Shown: piece after piece, positions 26,557-35,469 of the stretch
Position numbering within the stretch: position 1 is the first letter of the stretch
Layout: every line of letters begins with the position of its first letter
Assembly (NCBI GenBank): GCA_927797885.1
Contig: OV696605.1
Coordinates: forward strand, 1,773,157 to 1,837,156
Source: Gloeomargaritales cyanobacterium VI4D9
Lineage (GTDB): Bacteria > Cyanobacteriota > Cyanobacteriia > Gloeomargaritales > Gloeomargaritaceae
Direction of reading: 5' to 3'
DNA: 64,000 nt
The notes under the pieces: model-generated
Database searches by the model: none
What the model saw: the letters and a program-made list of their open reading frames with translations, nothing else
What the model was told of the DNA's origin: nothing
Translations under genes and position numbers: made by a program

Positions 26557-27591
26557 TTAAACCGCCGCCAACTGCCGCTGGAACAACTGGGCGAGCTTGC
26601 GGGGCTGACGGGTGCGCCAATTCCCCTTGCCATACACATACCCCGCCAACAGGGGCAGGGCGAGGGTGGCTTCCGCAAACACCATCTGTTCCGTCGCCAT
26701 ATTCACCTTGCCCCAGGAGTGGGCTTCCCGCAGGGTGGAACCGGAAAGTGCCCCATCGCGCTCATCCGCCACCGTGATCTGAATGGCGTAGCGGTGCATC
26801 GTCGCCTCAAAGCCCAACAATTCCGCCGCCACCACCGTATCCTGGGCAAAGTTCTTGGGTACGCCGCCGCCGACCATCACCAGCCCCGTGTAGGGACTCG
26901 CCAGCTTGCACTGGGTCAACTCCCGGAAATCCCGCACCGAATCAATCGTCACATGGCGATCCGGCGCATACCACTGGTGATAGACCAACCCAAACCCCGC
27001 CGAGCAGTCGCTAAACGCCGGGACAAAAATCGGCACCTGATGCCGGTACGCCGCCAACACCACGGACTGGTCATCCTTGCCGTACCGCTCCAGATACGCC
27101 CCCATGTGCTGGATAAACTCCCGGGACGAATAGGGGCGGGGTGCCAACGTATCGGCAATTTGGGCGATCACATGGTCACACACCCGCAGTTCATTTTCAT
27201 CAATATAGGTGTCGTAAATCCGGTCAATTTGGTGCTGACGCAGAACCTCATCATCCGCCAGGGGGTCGCCCACGTAATGACGAAATCCCAGGGCTTCAAA
27301 GAAATCCTGGTCCACAATGTTGGCACCCGTGGACACGATCACATCCACCATATTGTGGGTGACCAAATCCAACACCACTTTTTTCAAACCCGCACTGAAC
27401 AGAGAACCCGCCAAACACAGGATGATGTTACATTCCCGGTCCTGGATCATCTGGTCATAAATTTGGGCGGCTCGCCCCAGATTGCGGGCTTGAAAGGCAG
27501 TTTGCGCCATGGATTCCACCAAACCCACCACATCAAACTGCTTGATGTCAATCGCTTCTACGGTCGTCTGCAACAATTCTTGACGCTCCAT
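26557..27591 (-). CDS. Deoxyhypusine synthase-like protein
   Basis: 344 aa from ATG 27591 with AGGAGGT upstream. It has the NAD-binding patches VIVSTGANIVDQD and GLVMVGGGVPKNF, and ends with SWGKV, whose Lys295 corresponds to the active-site lysine of deoxyhypusine and homospermidine synthases. Cyanobacteria lack eIF5A, so it should not make deoxyhypusine. Related bacterial proteins act on spermidine or other polyamines; the exact reaction is inferred only. The polyamine gene aguB is also in this window, 33 kb away. It has an unusually long leader. Confidence 0.82.
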   Translation of the reverse strand: MERQELLQTTVEAIDIKQFDVVGLVESMAQTAFQARNLGRAAQIYDQMIQDRECNIILCLAGSLFSAGLKKVVLDLVTHNMVDVIVSTGANIVDQDFFEALGFRHYVGDPLADDEVLRQHQIDRIYDTYIDENELRVCDHVIAQIADTLAPRPYSSREFIQHMGAYLERYGKDDQSVVLAAYRHQVPIFVPAFSDCSAGFGLVYHQWYAPDRHVTIDSVRDFRELTQCKLASPYTGLVMVGGGVPKNFAQDTVVAAELLGFEATMHRYAIQITVADERDGALSGSTLREAHSWGKVNMATEQMVFAEATLALPLLAGYVYGKGNWRTRQPRKLAQLFQRQLAAV

Positions 27592-27978
27592 CTCTATACC
27601 TCCTAGTCCAAAAGGAAGAGCAATTTTTTACTGCTTTTTACTGCCAACCACCCTCCACGGGAAGGGTTAGCAGGGACTAGGTCCCTCACAACGGTCATGC
27701 CAAAAGAGACCGGGGTCGGATTCCCGCCGTTTTTCCAGCTTGGTTTCCAGGTGCCAGAGGCTGGCTAGTCGCCACGGATCAGGCATGGGATGTCAGGAAG
27801 GCACGAGTAACGCACAATTAAAACTATAGCAGACTTTCCCCTGGGGGCAATGGGGGGCACTCCCTCCCAAATCCATCGTTCCCAGCCAGGAAATCCCTGA
27901 TCCCCGTAGGTAAATTTGGTGTTGTGAGCCGTTCCCCCTTCTGTTAAGATCAACCCAACAGTAATTTTCACTACAATC
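27592..27978. other. Long divergent intergenic region between the DHS-like gene and prk
   Basis: 387 bp with no credible gene. On the minus strand the DHS-like mRNA could have a leader of over 150 nt with a perfect hairpin AGGGAC-CTA-GTCCCT (near 27670) and GCCAG-CCT-CTGGC (near 27760). The plus side holds the prk promoter. I recognise no riboswitch class. Confidence 0.4.
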
Positions 27979-28986
27979 ATGTCCACTCATTCAGAACCGG
28001 TTGTGGTCATTGGCGTGGCGGGGGACTCCGGGTGTGGGAAGTCCACGTTTTTGCGCCGTCTCACGGATTTGTTTGGAGCCGAGTGGCTCACCGTAATTTG
28101 TCTGGACGATTACCACTGCCTCGACCGGAAACAGCGCAAGGCGGCGGGGGTCACGGCGCTCAACCCCAAGGCGAACAATTTCGACTTAATGTATGAACAA
28201 ATCAAAGCACTAAAAGCGGGTAAAGCCATTGAAAAACCCATTTATAACCACGAAACCGGTGAAATTGACCCGCCGGAAACCATCGTGCCCAGTCGGATCG
28301 TGGTGATTGAGGGATTGCATCCGTTTTACGATGAACGGGTGCGGGAATTGGTGGATTTTGGGGTGTATTTAGACCTGGATGATGCGGTCAAAATTGCCTG
28401 GAAAATCCAACGGGATATGGCGGAACGGGGGCATACCTACGAGGATGTGATCCGTTCGATTGAAGCCCGCCGCCCGGATTTCATGGCGTACATTGACCCG
28501 CAAAAACAGTATGCGGATGTGGTCATTCAGATTTTACCCACCCAATTGATCCCCAACGATACGGAACGGAAGGTTCTGCGGGTGCGGTTGATCCAAAAAG
28601 AGGGTCGCCCGGGTTTTCGCCCTGCCTATTTATTCGATGAAGGCTCCACCATTACCTGGATTCCCTGCGGCCGCAAACTCACCTGCTCCTACCCGGGGAT
28701 TCGCCTGTTCTATGGCCCAGATCAATACTACGGCCATGAAGTTTCTGTGCTGGAGGTGGACGGACAATTTGACCGGCTGGAAGAATTGATCTACATCGAG
28801 CAACACCTGAGCAATACCTCCACCCATCACTACGGGGAAATGACCGAATTGCTCCGCAAGCATCCCGAATATCCGGGTTCCAACAATGGCACCGGGCTGT
28901 TTCAGGTGTTGGTGGGGCTGAAAATGCGGGAGACCTACCACTATCTCACCGCCAAGGAAGCCGCCCCGGTCGCCGCCGCCGTCTAG
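27979..28986 (+). CDS. prk: Phosphoribulokinase
   Basis: 335 aa. The P-loop is GDSGCGKS (residues 15-22). The two regulatory cysteines, Cys19 in the P-loop and Cys41 (VICLDDYH), are present, so redox control by thioredoxin and assembly with GAPDH/CP12 should be possible. It phosphorylates ribulose 5-phosphate to ribulose 1,5-bisphosphate in the Calvin cycle. Its TAG stop lies in a CTAG palindrome shared with the stop of convergent pcrA. Confidence 0.97.
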   Translation: MSTHSEPVVVIGVAGDSGCGKSTFLRRLTDLFGAEWLTVICLDDYHCLDRKQRKAAGVTALNPKANNFDLMYEQIKALKAGKAIEKPIYNHETGEIDPPETIVPSRIVVIEGLHPFYDERVRELVDFGVYLDLDDAVKIAWKIQRDMAERGHTYEDVIRSIEARRPDFMAYIDPQKQYADVVIQILPTQLIPNDTERKVLRVRLIQKEGRPGFRPAYLFDEGSTITWIPCGRKLTCSYPGIRLFYGPDQYYGHEVSVLEVDGQFDRLEELIYIEQHLSNTSTHHYGEMTELLRKHPEYPGSNNGTGLFQVLVGLKMRETYHYLTAKEAAPVAAAV

Positions 28987-31322
28987 TCCTCCAGGGGGGT
29001 CAACTCCACCAGGCGGGGGTCAATCATTTTGGGGGTGGGATGGTTTTCAAACCGAATCCCCAGGTGAATCCGGGGAGCCTGCCCAAAGATGTGGGTGATT
29101 TGCCCCACCCCAAATTTGCGATGCAGACAGCGATCCCCAACACTCCACGTCCGCTGGGGGGGGGTATGAGCGGGTTGCCTTTTGCTTGAGGAGGAAGGTT
29201 GGGCAGGAATGCCCCAGGAGCGTGCCCGGTCGGGCTGGACGACCTCCGGGGGCAATTCTTCCAAAAACATGGATGCCATCGCCGGTTCCCGTTGGTTGCC
29301 GTAGAGGCGGCGGGAGGTGGCATGGGTGAGAAACAGCCGTTCCTTGGCTCGGGTAATCCCCACATAACAGAGGCGGCGTTCTTCCTCAAGCGCCACCGGG
29401 TCATTCAGGGAGCGAAAATTGGGGAACAGCCCCTGCTCCAAGCCCACCATAAACACCACCGGAAATTCCAGCCCCTTGGAGGCGTGGAGGGTCATCAGGG
29501 TCACCTTGTCCGGCCCCTGCTCCAACTGGTCTAAATCCGAAGCGAGGGAGGCATTGGACAAAAAACCAATCAGCGAGGTGTCTTCATTCTCCTCCCCGTA
29601 TTGAATGGCGGCATTCACCAATTCCTGCAAATTTTGCAACCGTTCGTTGGCCTCATCCGTGCCTTCCAATTCCAGTTCCCGCCGGTAGCCCGACTGGGTG
29701 AGAATCCCCTGGATAATTTCGGGGGCAGTTTTGCTGTCCAATTGTTGTTGCCAATGTTCGATTAAATAAACAAATTCCTGGATGGATTTAGCGGTTTTCC
29801 CCTTGAATTGGGTGAGGGCATCCGTCCCGGCAATCACTTGCCACAGGGATTGATTGCGTTCTTCCGCCCATTGCCCAATCTGGTCGAGCGTGGTTTTACC
29901 AATCCCCCGTTTGGGTGTATTAATCACCCGCATTAAACTGATATTATCCGTAGGGTTCACCAACAGCCGCAAATAGGCCAGGGCATCCTTAATTTCTTTC
30001 CGGTCGTAAAACCGCAAGCCCCCCACCACCTGATAGGGAATATCCCCCCGCACCAGCACTTCTTCCAGGGCGCGGGACTGGGCATTGGTACGGTATAAAA
30101 TGGCAAAACTCTGCCAGGAATAGTGGGGATTTTTTTGGCGTAAATGCCGCAATTTTTGCAGGATATAATCCGCTTCATCCCGCTCATCCGTCGCTTCAAA
30201 GGTGAGGATTTTTTCCCCAGCACCGTGGGTTGGACGTAATATTTTATCAATCCGTTCCTGGTTGTGTTGAATCAGATGGTTCGCCGCTGTTAGGATATTG
30301 GCAACCGAGCGATAATTTTGTTCTAATTTCACCATCGTGCGGGTGTCATCATCCGGCAAGCGGTCCCCAAAATCGTTTTGAAAATTCATTAAAATCGTAA
30401 AATCTGCGCCCCGGAAACGATAGATGGATTGATCCGCATCCCCAACTACAAAAATGGAACGGTTTTCCCAGGAAATATCCCGTACTGCCTGCCCGTTGGT
30501 GGTCAATAAACGGATTAATTCATACTGGGTATGGTTGGTGTCCTGATATTCATCCACCGCAATGTGGCGAAACTGTTGATGCCAGTAGGCTAAAATCTGT
30601 TCATTTTGTTGAAACAAACGCACGGGCACCAGCAGTAAATCGTCAAAATCCAGGCTATTATTCTTGGCGAGTTCCTGTTGATAGCGGCTATACACTTCAG
30701 CAATCACCCGCCCCCGATAATTCGGTTCTTCCCGTTCGTATTGGCTGGGGGATTTCCCCTGGTTTTTGATGCGACTGATGGTATAACGCACCTGCCGGGG
30801 ATCAAAACGTTTCTCATCTAAATTCATATCTTTTTGGGTGATTTGCTTGATCAAGGTTTGCGCCTCACCCTCATCCAAAATCGTAAAATTTTTCGTCCAT
30901 TTTCGCCCCTGTTCATCCTGATATTTTTCAATGTCGTAACGCAGGAGACGACCACATAAACTATGAAACGTCCCCATCCAGAGATGGCGGGTCACCTGGC
31001 GATAAATCTGGGAGCGCAATTGATTTTGTTCCACCCCCGATAGCTGGGCAAATTCCTGACCGGACTGTTTGGCTAAACGCTGGGCAAGTAAATCCTCAAT
31101 CCGGGTTTTTATCTCCTTGGCCGCCTTATTCGTAAACGTAACGGCTAAAATGTGTTGCGGGTCAACCCGGTAATGTTCCAACAGATAGGCAATTCGGTAG
31201 GTTAACGCCCGGGTTTTGCCCGAACCTGCCCCCGCCACCACCAGCAGAGGGCCGCAAAAATGTTGCACCGCTTGACGTTGTGCCGGATTCAGCCCGGATA
31301 ACAGCAGGCTTTGGGTATCCAT
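28983..31322 (-). CDS. pcrA: UvrD/PcrA-type DNA helicase
   Basis: 779 aa, superfamily 1A. Walker A is AGAGSGKTRALTYR, motif II is VDEYQDTN, and motif VI is VGITRAKERL; the Gln motif (LNPAQRQAV) starts the protein. A C-terminal extension ends with the CLHRKFGVGQITHIFG Tudor-like segment found in PcrA. It unwinds DNA 3' to 5' in repair and in removing recombinase filaments. It appears monocistronic and shares stop-codon bases with prk. Confidence 0.95.
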   Translation of the reverse strand: MDTQSLLLSGLNPAQRQAVQHFCGPLLVVAGAGSGKTRALTYRIAYLLEHYRVDPQHILAVTFTNKAAKEIKTRIEDLLAQRLAKQSGQEFAQLSGVEQNQLRSQIYRQVTRHLWMGTFHSLCGRLLRYDIEKYQDEQGRKWTKNFTILDEGEAQTLIKQITQKDMNLDEKRFDPRQVRYTISRIKNQGKSPSQYEREEPNYRGRVIAEVYSRYQQELAKNNSLDFDDLLLVPVRLFQQNEQILAYWHQQFRHIAVDEYQDTNHTQYELIRLLTTNGQAVRDISWENRSIFVVGDADQSIYRFRGADFTILMNFQNDFGDRLPDDDTRTMVKLEQNYRSVANILTAANHLIQHNQERIDKILRPTHGAGEKILTFEATDERDEADYILQKLRHLRQKNPHYSWQSFAILYRTNAQSRALEEVLVRGDIPYQVVGGLRFYDRKEIKDALAYLRLLVNPTDNISLMRVINTPKRGIGKTTLDQIGQWAEERNQSLWQVIAGTDALTQFKGKTAKSIQEFVYLIEHWQQQLDSKTAPEIIQGILTQSGYRRELELEGTDEANERLQNLQELVNAAIQYGEENEDTSLIGFLSNASLASDLDQLEQGPDKVTLMTLHASKGLEFPVVFMVGLEQGLFPNFRSLNDPVALEEERRLCYVGITRAKERLFLTHATSRRLYGNQREPAMASMFLEELPPEVVQPDRARSWGIPAQPSSSSKRQPAHTPPQRTWSVGDRCLHRKFGVGQITHIFGQAPRIHLGIRFENHPTPKMIDPRLVELTPLED

Positions 31323-31803
31323 AGGGGGTCAGTGAGGAACAGTCGGATGGTATTTTAACATCATGACCGAGGCAAACGGTTTTTGGGAAACATCTATTCA
31401 TCAGGACACATCTACCTACAGGTACCTCGATTTTATTGATGCAACAGATAAGAAAAAAGAGAGTTTTAAGTAAGTAATGTTAGCATCGAATCTCTGATTG
31501 AATCAATGGTTCCATTAACCCTCAACTTGGCAAACCGGGCCATGGTTCATACAACCATTTCCTTACCCTTGGAGACCACCTTGGATTTACGACGAAATCC
31601 GACAAATCAATGACAATGATTTTAATAGCGAAGCGTGTCCGCTGGACATAGAGCAATCCTACTTGATTAACGTTAGCTTGCGTGCCGTAGGCATACAGAA
31701 ATTCCCTAGAACCAAGTAGAGGGGTGGTGTTCCTGTGAACCCTGTTCCATTTTCCTTTGGGATTGTCATAGCACTGCCATCGAACGGAAGTGGCCTGTGC
31801 TTT
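31323..31803. other. Gap with a family-A repeat, otherwise empty
   Basis: Nothing coding is supported on either strand. The family-A copy lies at 31648-31770. The AT-rich 31440-31640 portion looks like decayed DNA with no recognisable source. Confidence 0.45.
31648..31770 (-). repeat. Family A miniature element, long variant
   Basis: It is read on the minus strand. The window-left end is ATAGAGCAATCCTACTTGAT and the right end is GGGATTGTCATA. Like the copy at 62972-63099 it has an extra segment TTAACGTTAGCTT...GTAGGCATA between the core and one end. The GC core is degraded (AGGGGTGGTGTTCCTGTGAA). Confidence 0.6.
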
Positions 31804-32688
31804 TCACTGCTTGTCACTACCAGTAGCCATCACCCGCCGCTGTGCCCGTTCCCGTTCCCGCCGGATTTGCCGCACCAACGCTGGGGGTAATTGGGCTTCC
31901 ATTGCTAGGGATTGGTCAAACCATTTCACCCCTTCGATGTAGTTTTGTTGCCCTACTAAAATTTGCGCCTTGAGGTAATGCAATTCCGGGTGGTTGGGGG
32001 CGGCTTCCAGGGCTTTGTCCACCGCCGCTAGGGCTTCGGGAAACTGTTTCAAATCTCGGTAGGCCAGTGCCAAACCCCGATGCACCAGGTAGGGCGGGGC
32101 ACCGGAATTTTGCAGACGATTCACCGCATCCCCCACATTGCTAAAGGGAATGTTGACCGCCAGCAGTAAATCCGCAAATCCCCGAATTAGATTCAATTCC
32201 GGGTCGTTGGAATTGACCAAAGCCGCCTTATCAAAAGCCTCCAACGCCACCCGCACCTTGTCCAACAGTTGGGGCACCACGGGCAATAAATTTTTGCGGT
32301 TTTCCGTAGCAATCACCCCCCCCTCCAAAAAATGCGCCACCCCCACATACAAATGCCCGCGCAGGGGGTCGGTAGCCTGCAGGGCTTCGGCAGTTTTCAT
32401 GGTCTGGGCGGCAAACTGCCCCATCGTGGTCAAATCCCCGTCCAAGTACGCCATCGAGGCGGCTAGGGCGTACACCAGGGGTTCTTTGGGGTTTTTGGTT
32501 AATAATTCCGTCAGAATATTGCGGGCTTGGGGGTAGTTGCCGTAGATAAACACCTGCTCAAACACCTGCTCGGTCTGGCTGTCAATCGGTCGGGGTGGTT
32601 TCCGCCGAAACGGGTCGCCCGCCTGGGCAGGCACCGTTGTCAACCACAGGGTCAACGCCGCTAGGATGGCTAACCCGGTTTTTTTCAT
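31804..32688 (-). CDS. Exported TPR protein (Sll0314-like)
   Basis: 294 aa. The signal peptide MKKTGLAILAALTLWLTTV ends around AQA. Helical repeats of TPR type follow; the last is clearest (LVHRGLALAYRDLKQFPEALAAV region, then HPELHYLKAQ). The plan and length resemble the cyanobacterial Sll0314/Alr1548 family of unknown role. TPR proteins bind other proteins, so a periplasmic or thylakoid-lumen scaffold is plausible. It ends a minus-strand series after rsmG and a 119-aa exported protein. Confidence 0.78.
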   Translation of the reverse strand: MKKTGLAILAALTLWLTTVPAQAGDPFRRKPPRPIDSQTEQVFEQVFIYGNYPQARNILTELLTKNPKEPLVYALAASMAYLDGDLTTMGQFAAQTMKTAEALQATDPLRGHLYVGVAHFLEGGVIATENRKNLLPVVPQLLDKVRVALEAFDKAALVNSNDPELNLIRGFADLLLAVNIPFSNVGDAVNRLQNSGAPPYLVHRGLALAYRDLKQFPEALAAVDKALEAAPNHPELHYLKAQILVGQQNYIEGVKWFDQSLAMEAQLPPALVRQIRRERERAQRRVMATGSDKQ

Positions 32689-32716
32689 GCCTACCCCCTT
32701 GTCCTGTTAATTGGTA

Positions 32717-33076
32717 CTAAATCCGTTCGTTGCTGAGAATGGTGGTCTTGAAGGTGCCTTTGTCCACCCGCACCACTGTCCGAATGGAATAACGACCGGC
32801 GGCGGTTTCCTCGGGCGAGCCACCCCGGAAGGTGAAAATCCAGGCATCCCCCACATCTTCATAGCGGGCTTCCCCTACAGTGCCGACGGTTTGGTGCATA
32901 GCCGGTTCCGTGCGATAGACGTTGATGCCCCCGTTGGCTCGTTCTCCGGCAAAACGGGCTTGGTTTTGGGCCCGCTTCAGGTTGGCAATGCTTTCAAAGC
33001 GGTTCGCCTGGGCAAGGGTCGGCAGGGTCGGGACAGTAGCAACCACCAGGAAAACAGCTAGGGCAAACGCGCGCAT
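32717..33076 (-). CDS. Small exported protein of unknown function
   Basis: 119 aa from ATG 33076, which has GGAGGTG 3 nt upstream; an earlier in-frame start is less likely. The signal peptide MRAFALAVFLVVATVPTLP is probably cut after TLA. The mature part includes GDAWIFTFRGGSPEETAAGRY, shown in part as DAWIFTFRGG. I do not recognise the family. It lies between rsmG and the TPR gene on the same strand, and may be co-transcribed with both. Confidence 0.7.
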   Translation of the reverse strand: MRAFALAVFLVVATVPTLPTLAQANRFESIANLKRAQNQARFAGERANGGINVYRTEPAMHQTVGTVGEARYEDVGDAWIFTFRGGSPEETAAGRYSIRTVVRVDKGTFKTTILSNERI

Positions 33077-33102
33077 ATTCACCTCCGGCAAGATTACTCC
33101 CA

Positions 33103-33786
33103 TTATGAATCAGCCGTCGCCGGGAAGTTCCCCAGGAAGTGGAGATAATGGCGCACGCTTTGGGTCAAAGGGGTGATTTGGGCATCCATTCGGGTTAATT
33201 TGAGCCGGTATTTTTGGGGGTTCAATGCCTCGGTTTGCGCCGGTGTCCAATGCCCTTGGTACAGCACCAAATGCCCGCCGGGTTTGAGAAAGGGAGTGCC
33301 ATAACTCAACGCTTCGGGGGCAGGCGCCACCGCCCGCAGGAGTACCAAATCGTAGGCTTGGTGATGGGGTGAAATCGCTCCCAATACCTCCGCCCGCCCA
33401 GTTAAAGTTGTCACATTATCTAAGCGTAAATCGGCAATCACCTGGGCTAAAAAACGGGTTTTTTTCTGACGAGAATCTAATAAAGTTACTTGCCAATGGG
33501 GGTGTAAAATCCCCACCACCAAACCCGGAAACCCCGCCCCCGTGCCCACATCAATCACCCGCCAGGGTTGATTATTCCCTAAATAGGGGCGAATCCCCTG
33601 GGCACTGTCCCAGAGATGTTTTTCCCAAAAGTCCGCCGGGGTGGTGATGCGGGTGAGGTTCATCTGCTCGTTGCCCCGTAAAATGGCGGTGTAAAGGTCG
33701 TGCCAGCGGGGGTCTGGGTGGGATTCCGTCCCGGGCCAAGGGTCAAGCGGACTGGGTAGGGGTTTTATTTCAAGCGGTCTGGGCAT
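33103..33786 (-). CDS. rsmG: 16S rRNA (guanine-527 N7)-methyltransferase RsmG
   Basis: 227 aa. The SAM-binding motif is VIDVGTGAGFPGLVVGILHP, with the N-terminal MNLTRIT and LWDSAQGI of GidB proteins. It methylates G527 (E. coli numbering) in 16S rRNA. The start overlaps the end of the ABC ATPase gene by 17 bp, so the two are coupled. Confidence 0.95.
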   Translation of the reverse strand: MPRPLEIKPLPSPLDPWPGTESHPDPRWHDLYTAILRGNEQMNLTRITTPADFWEKHLWDSAQGIRPYLGNNQPWRVIDVGTGAGFPGLVVGILHPHWQVTLLDSRQKKTRFLAQVIADLRLDNVTTLTGRAEVLGAISPHHQAYDLVLLRAVAPAPEALSYGTPFLKPGGHLVLYQGHWTPAQTEALNPQKYRLKLTRMDAQITPLTQSVRHYLHFLGNFPATADS

Positions 33787-34453
33787 CCAGATGGTGCTGG
33801 TGAATGTACTGTTGCAGTTGCGCCCCCGTGCCCTGCTGGGTAATGCGTCCTTCGGCTAAAAGTACCGCTTGGTCACAATAGACCAATTCCTCCAGACGAT
33901 GGGTGACCCACAGGGCGGTAATCCCCGTTGAGCGCACCAAATGTTGTACCTGTTGCGCCAGTTCTAGCTGTTGTTCCGGGTCTAAAAAGGCAGTAGGTTC
34001 ATCCAACAGCAAAATCGGTACCCGCCGTGCCAAGCACCCCGCAATCGCCAACCGTTGCTTTTGACCGCCACTGAGGGCATAGACCGGTCGCTGGTGCAAT
34101 TCCCACAACCCCACCAACCGCAGGGCTTGCTCCACCCGTTCCGGCCAGAGGTGTGGGGGTACGTCCGCCAACCCAAACGCCACATCCGCCCCCACACTGG
34201 GCATGATCACCTGATGGTCGGGATTTTGCATAACCAATCCCACCGCCCCCGCCAAGCTAATCCGCCCCTGGGTAGGCGTGATCAAACCCGCCAACAGTTT
34301 CAACAGGGTGGATTTACCACTGCCATTGGCACCCAAGAGCATCCAAAACTCCCCCTGGGGCACCCGCAGATTACAGGACACCAACGCCGGTCGTGCCTCC
34401 GACCAACAGAACCCCACATTCTCCAAAAGAATGGCAGGGACAGCCACCCTCAA
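33770..34453 (-). CDS. ABC transporter ATP-binding protein, CbiO/EcfA type
   Basis: 227 aa. Walker A is GANGSGKST, signature LSGGQKQRLAIAG, Walker B ILLLDEPTAFLD, and the H-loop WVTHR. The GLVMQNPDHQ Q-loop is typical of cobalt/energy-coupling-factor ATPases. No membrane partner gene is adjacent, so the imported vitamin or metal cannot be named. It overlaps rsmG by 17 bp and ndhN by 4 bp. Confidence 0.88.
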   Translation of the reverse strand: MRVAVPAILLENVGFCWSEARPALVSCNLRVPQGEFWMLLGANGSGKSTLLKLLAGLITPTQGRISLAGAVGLVMQNPDHQVIMPSVGADVAFGLADVPPHLWPERVEQALRLVGLWELHQRPVYALSGGQKQRLAIAGCLARRVPILLLDEPTAFLDPEQQLELAQQVQHLVRSTGITALWVTHRLEELVYCDQAVLLAEGRITQQGTGAQLQQYIHQHHLDAQTA

Positions 34454-34917
34454 GCGAGATATTGGGAGAGGGGCTGCCAGCGAAATTCCCGGTCACTCGC
34501 CACCTCGACCACCACCTTACAGCGGGGGTTTAGGGTCGGCACCAAACTCAGATAGCGCAATTCCTGCCGGGATAACACCTTACCTTCGATTAACCAGAGG
34601 ACTAAACCCTTCGCCTGGGGGGGCAAAGCGGCCAGGGCATTATCCAATAAAGGCGGGAAATAGTACACATCCCCCACTGCCGCCGTTTGCGCCAGGGCTT
34701 TTCCCAAATGCGCCGGACGCACCCCGTGAAACCGGGTCAAAAAGGCTTCCAAATCCCCCATCCCCCGAGCCGTCATGTGGAGGGTGCGATAGCCTGCCCC
34801 CTTGAGCCGCCGCTGGTACCGTCCCTCATGCCCCCCTTCCGGCGGCACCCAAACCGCCAACGCCCCCTGGGCGGCTAAATCCTGTTCAAACGCATTACCG
34901 ATTACTAAAAGTCCCAT
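34450..34917 (-). CDS. ndhN: NAD(P)H-quinone oxidoreductase subunit N
   Basis: 155 aa, the usual NdhN length. Family sequences include EGGHEGRYQRRLKGAGYRTL, VRPAHLGK, YYFPPLLDNALAALP and EGKVLSRQELRYLSL. NdhN is a stromal subunit of the cyanobacterial NDH-1 complexes for respiration, cyclic electron flow and CO2 uptake. It is the first gene of the ndhN-ABC-rsmG run and overlaps the ABC gene by 4 bp. Confidence 0.92.
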   Translation of the reverse strand: MGLLVIGNAFEQDLAAQGALAVWVPPEGGHEGRYQRRLKGAGYRTLHMTARGMGDLEAFLTRFHGVRPAHLGKALAQTAAVGDVYYFPPLLDNALAALPPQAKGLVLWLIEGKVLSRQELRYLSLVPTLNPRCKVVVEVASDREFRWQPLSQYLA

Positions 34918-35006
34918 AATTTTACCTAGACGGGCAACTGCTTAAAACTGTAACAGAGTTTTTCCCCTATCAGGGTAAAGTAACGTTAGGAAGGGGACAT
35001 GAGGCG

Positions 35007-35390
35007 ATGAACGTGACCAATTTTCGGGAAGCCTGCCAAACCTGGGCAACGGGAACCCGCCCCATTTTGGAACTCGGCAGTTTGATCCACACTGGCGAGG
35101 ATGCCCGAGCGTTGATGCGGGTGATCAGTGCCCTGTGGTATCAGGGGTTAGAGATGGATGATTCCACCGTGACCCGGATGGCCTTTATCTACGACCTGCT
35201 CAGCCATTGGGAATCCTGGAGCAAGCATCAAGCGCAGGAATGTGAACAGGTAGTGCGGGGTCTGCATTTGCAACTGGGACAAATGCGGATGGAGAGCAAC
35301 GCCCACCTCCCCTGCTCCCAAGAAACCCTGGATTTACTCATTCAGGTGCTGGGCAGTGGCATCAGTGCCCACATTGACGACATGGATTGA
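35007..35390 (+). CDS. Unknown soluble protein
   Basis: 127 aa, predicted mostly helical and acidic. It includes EDARALMRVISALWYQGLEMD, given in part as DARALMRVISALW. It is divergent from ndhN, about 90 bp away. I do not recognise a family. A repeat broken by an IS element begins 14 bp after its stop. Confidence 0.65.
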   Translation: MNVTNFREACQTWATGTRPILELGSLIHTGEDARALMRVISALWYQGLEMDDSTVTRMAFIYDLLSHWESWSKHQAQECEQVVRGLHLQLGQMRMESNAHLPCSQETLDLLIQVLGSGISAHIDDMD

Positions 35391-35403
35391 GGGGAAAACC
35401 GAA

Positions 35404-35469
35404 TATATAGCAATCCTAAATGAGAATGGAATATGGGTCGCAGGGGCACTCCCCGCCCTTGTTTCTCGA
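35404..35469 (+). repeat. Left part of a miniature element interrupted by the IS4 element
   Basis: It starts TATAGCAATCCTAAATGAGA, the family-A end, and runs into the GGTCGCAGGGGCACTCCCCG core. It then stops at GTTTCTCGA, the IS target site. The continuation is at 36587-36643, which has a family-B end (AATAGAGGTGCCC), so the interrupted copy was chimeric or two elements had merged. Confidence 0.65.

Noticed and set aside
26431-27606. 391-codon plus-strand frame opposite the DHS-like gene
   Set aside because: Basic, His/Arg/Gln-rich composition with no domain; the minus strand carries the recognised enzyme.
27690-27800. Guanidine-I riboswitch before the DHS-like gene
   Set aside because: Only ACGGCGGGA and a nearby CCCGG agree; the ordered core elements are missing.
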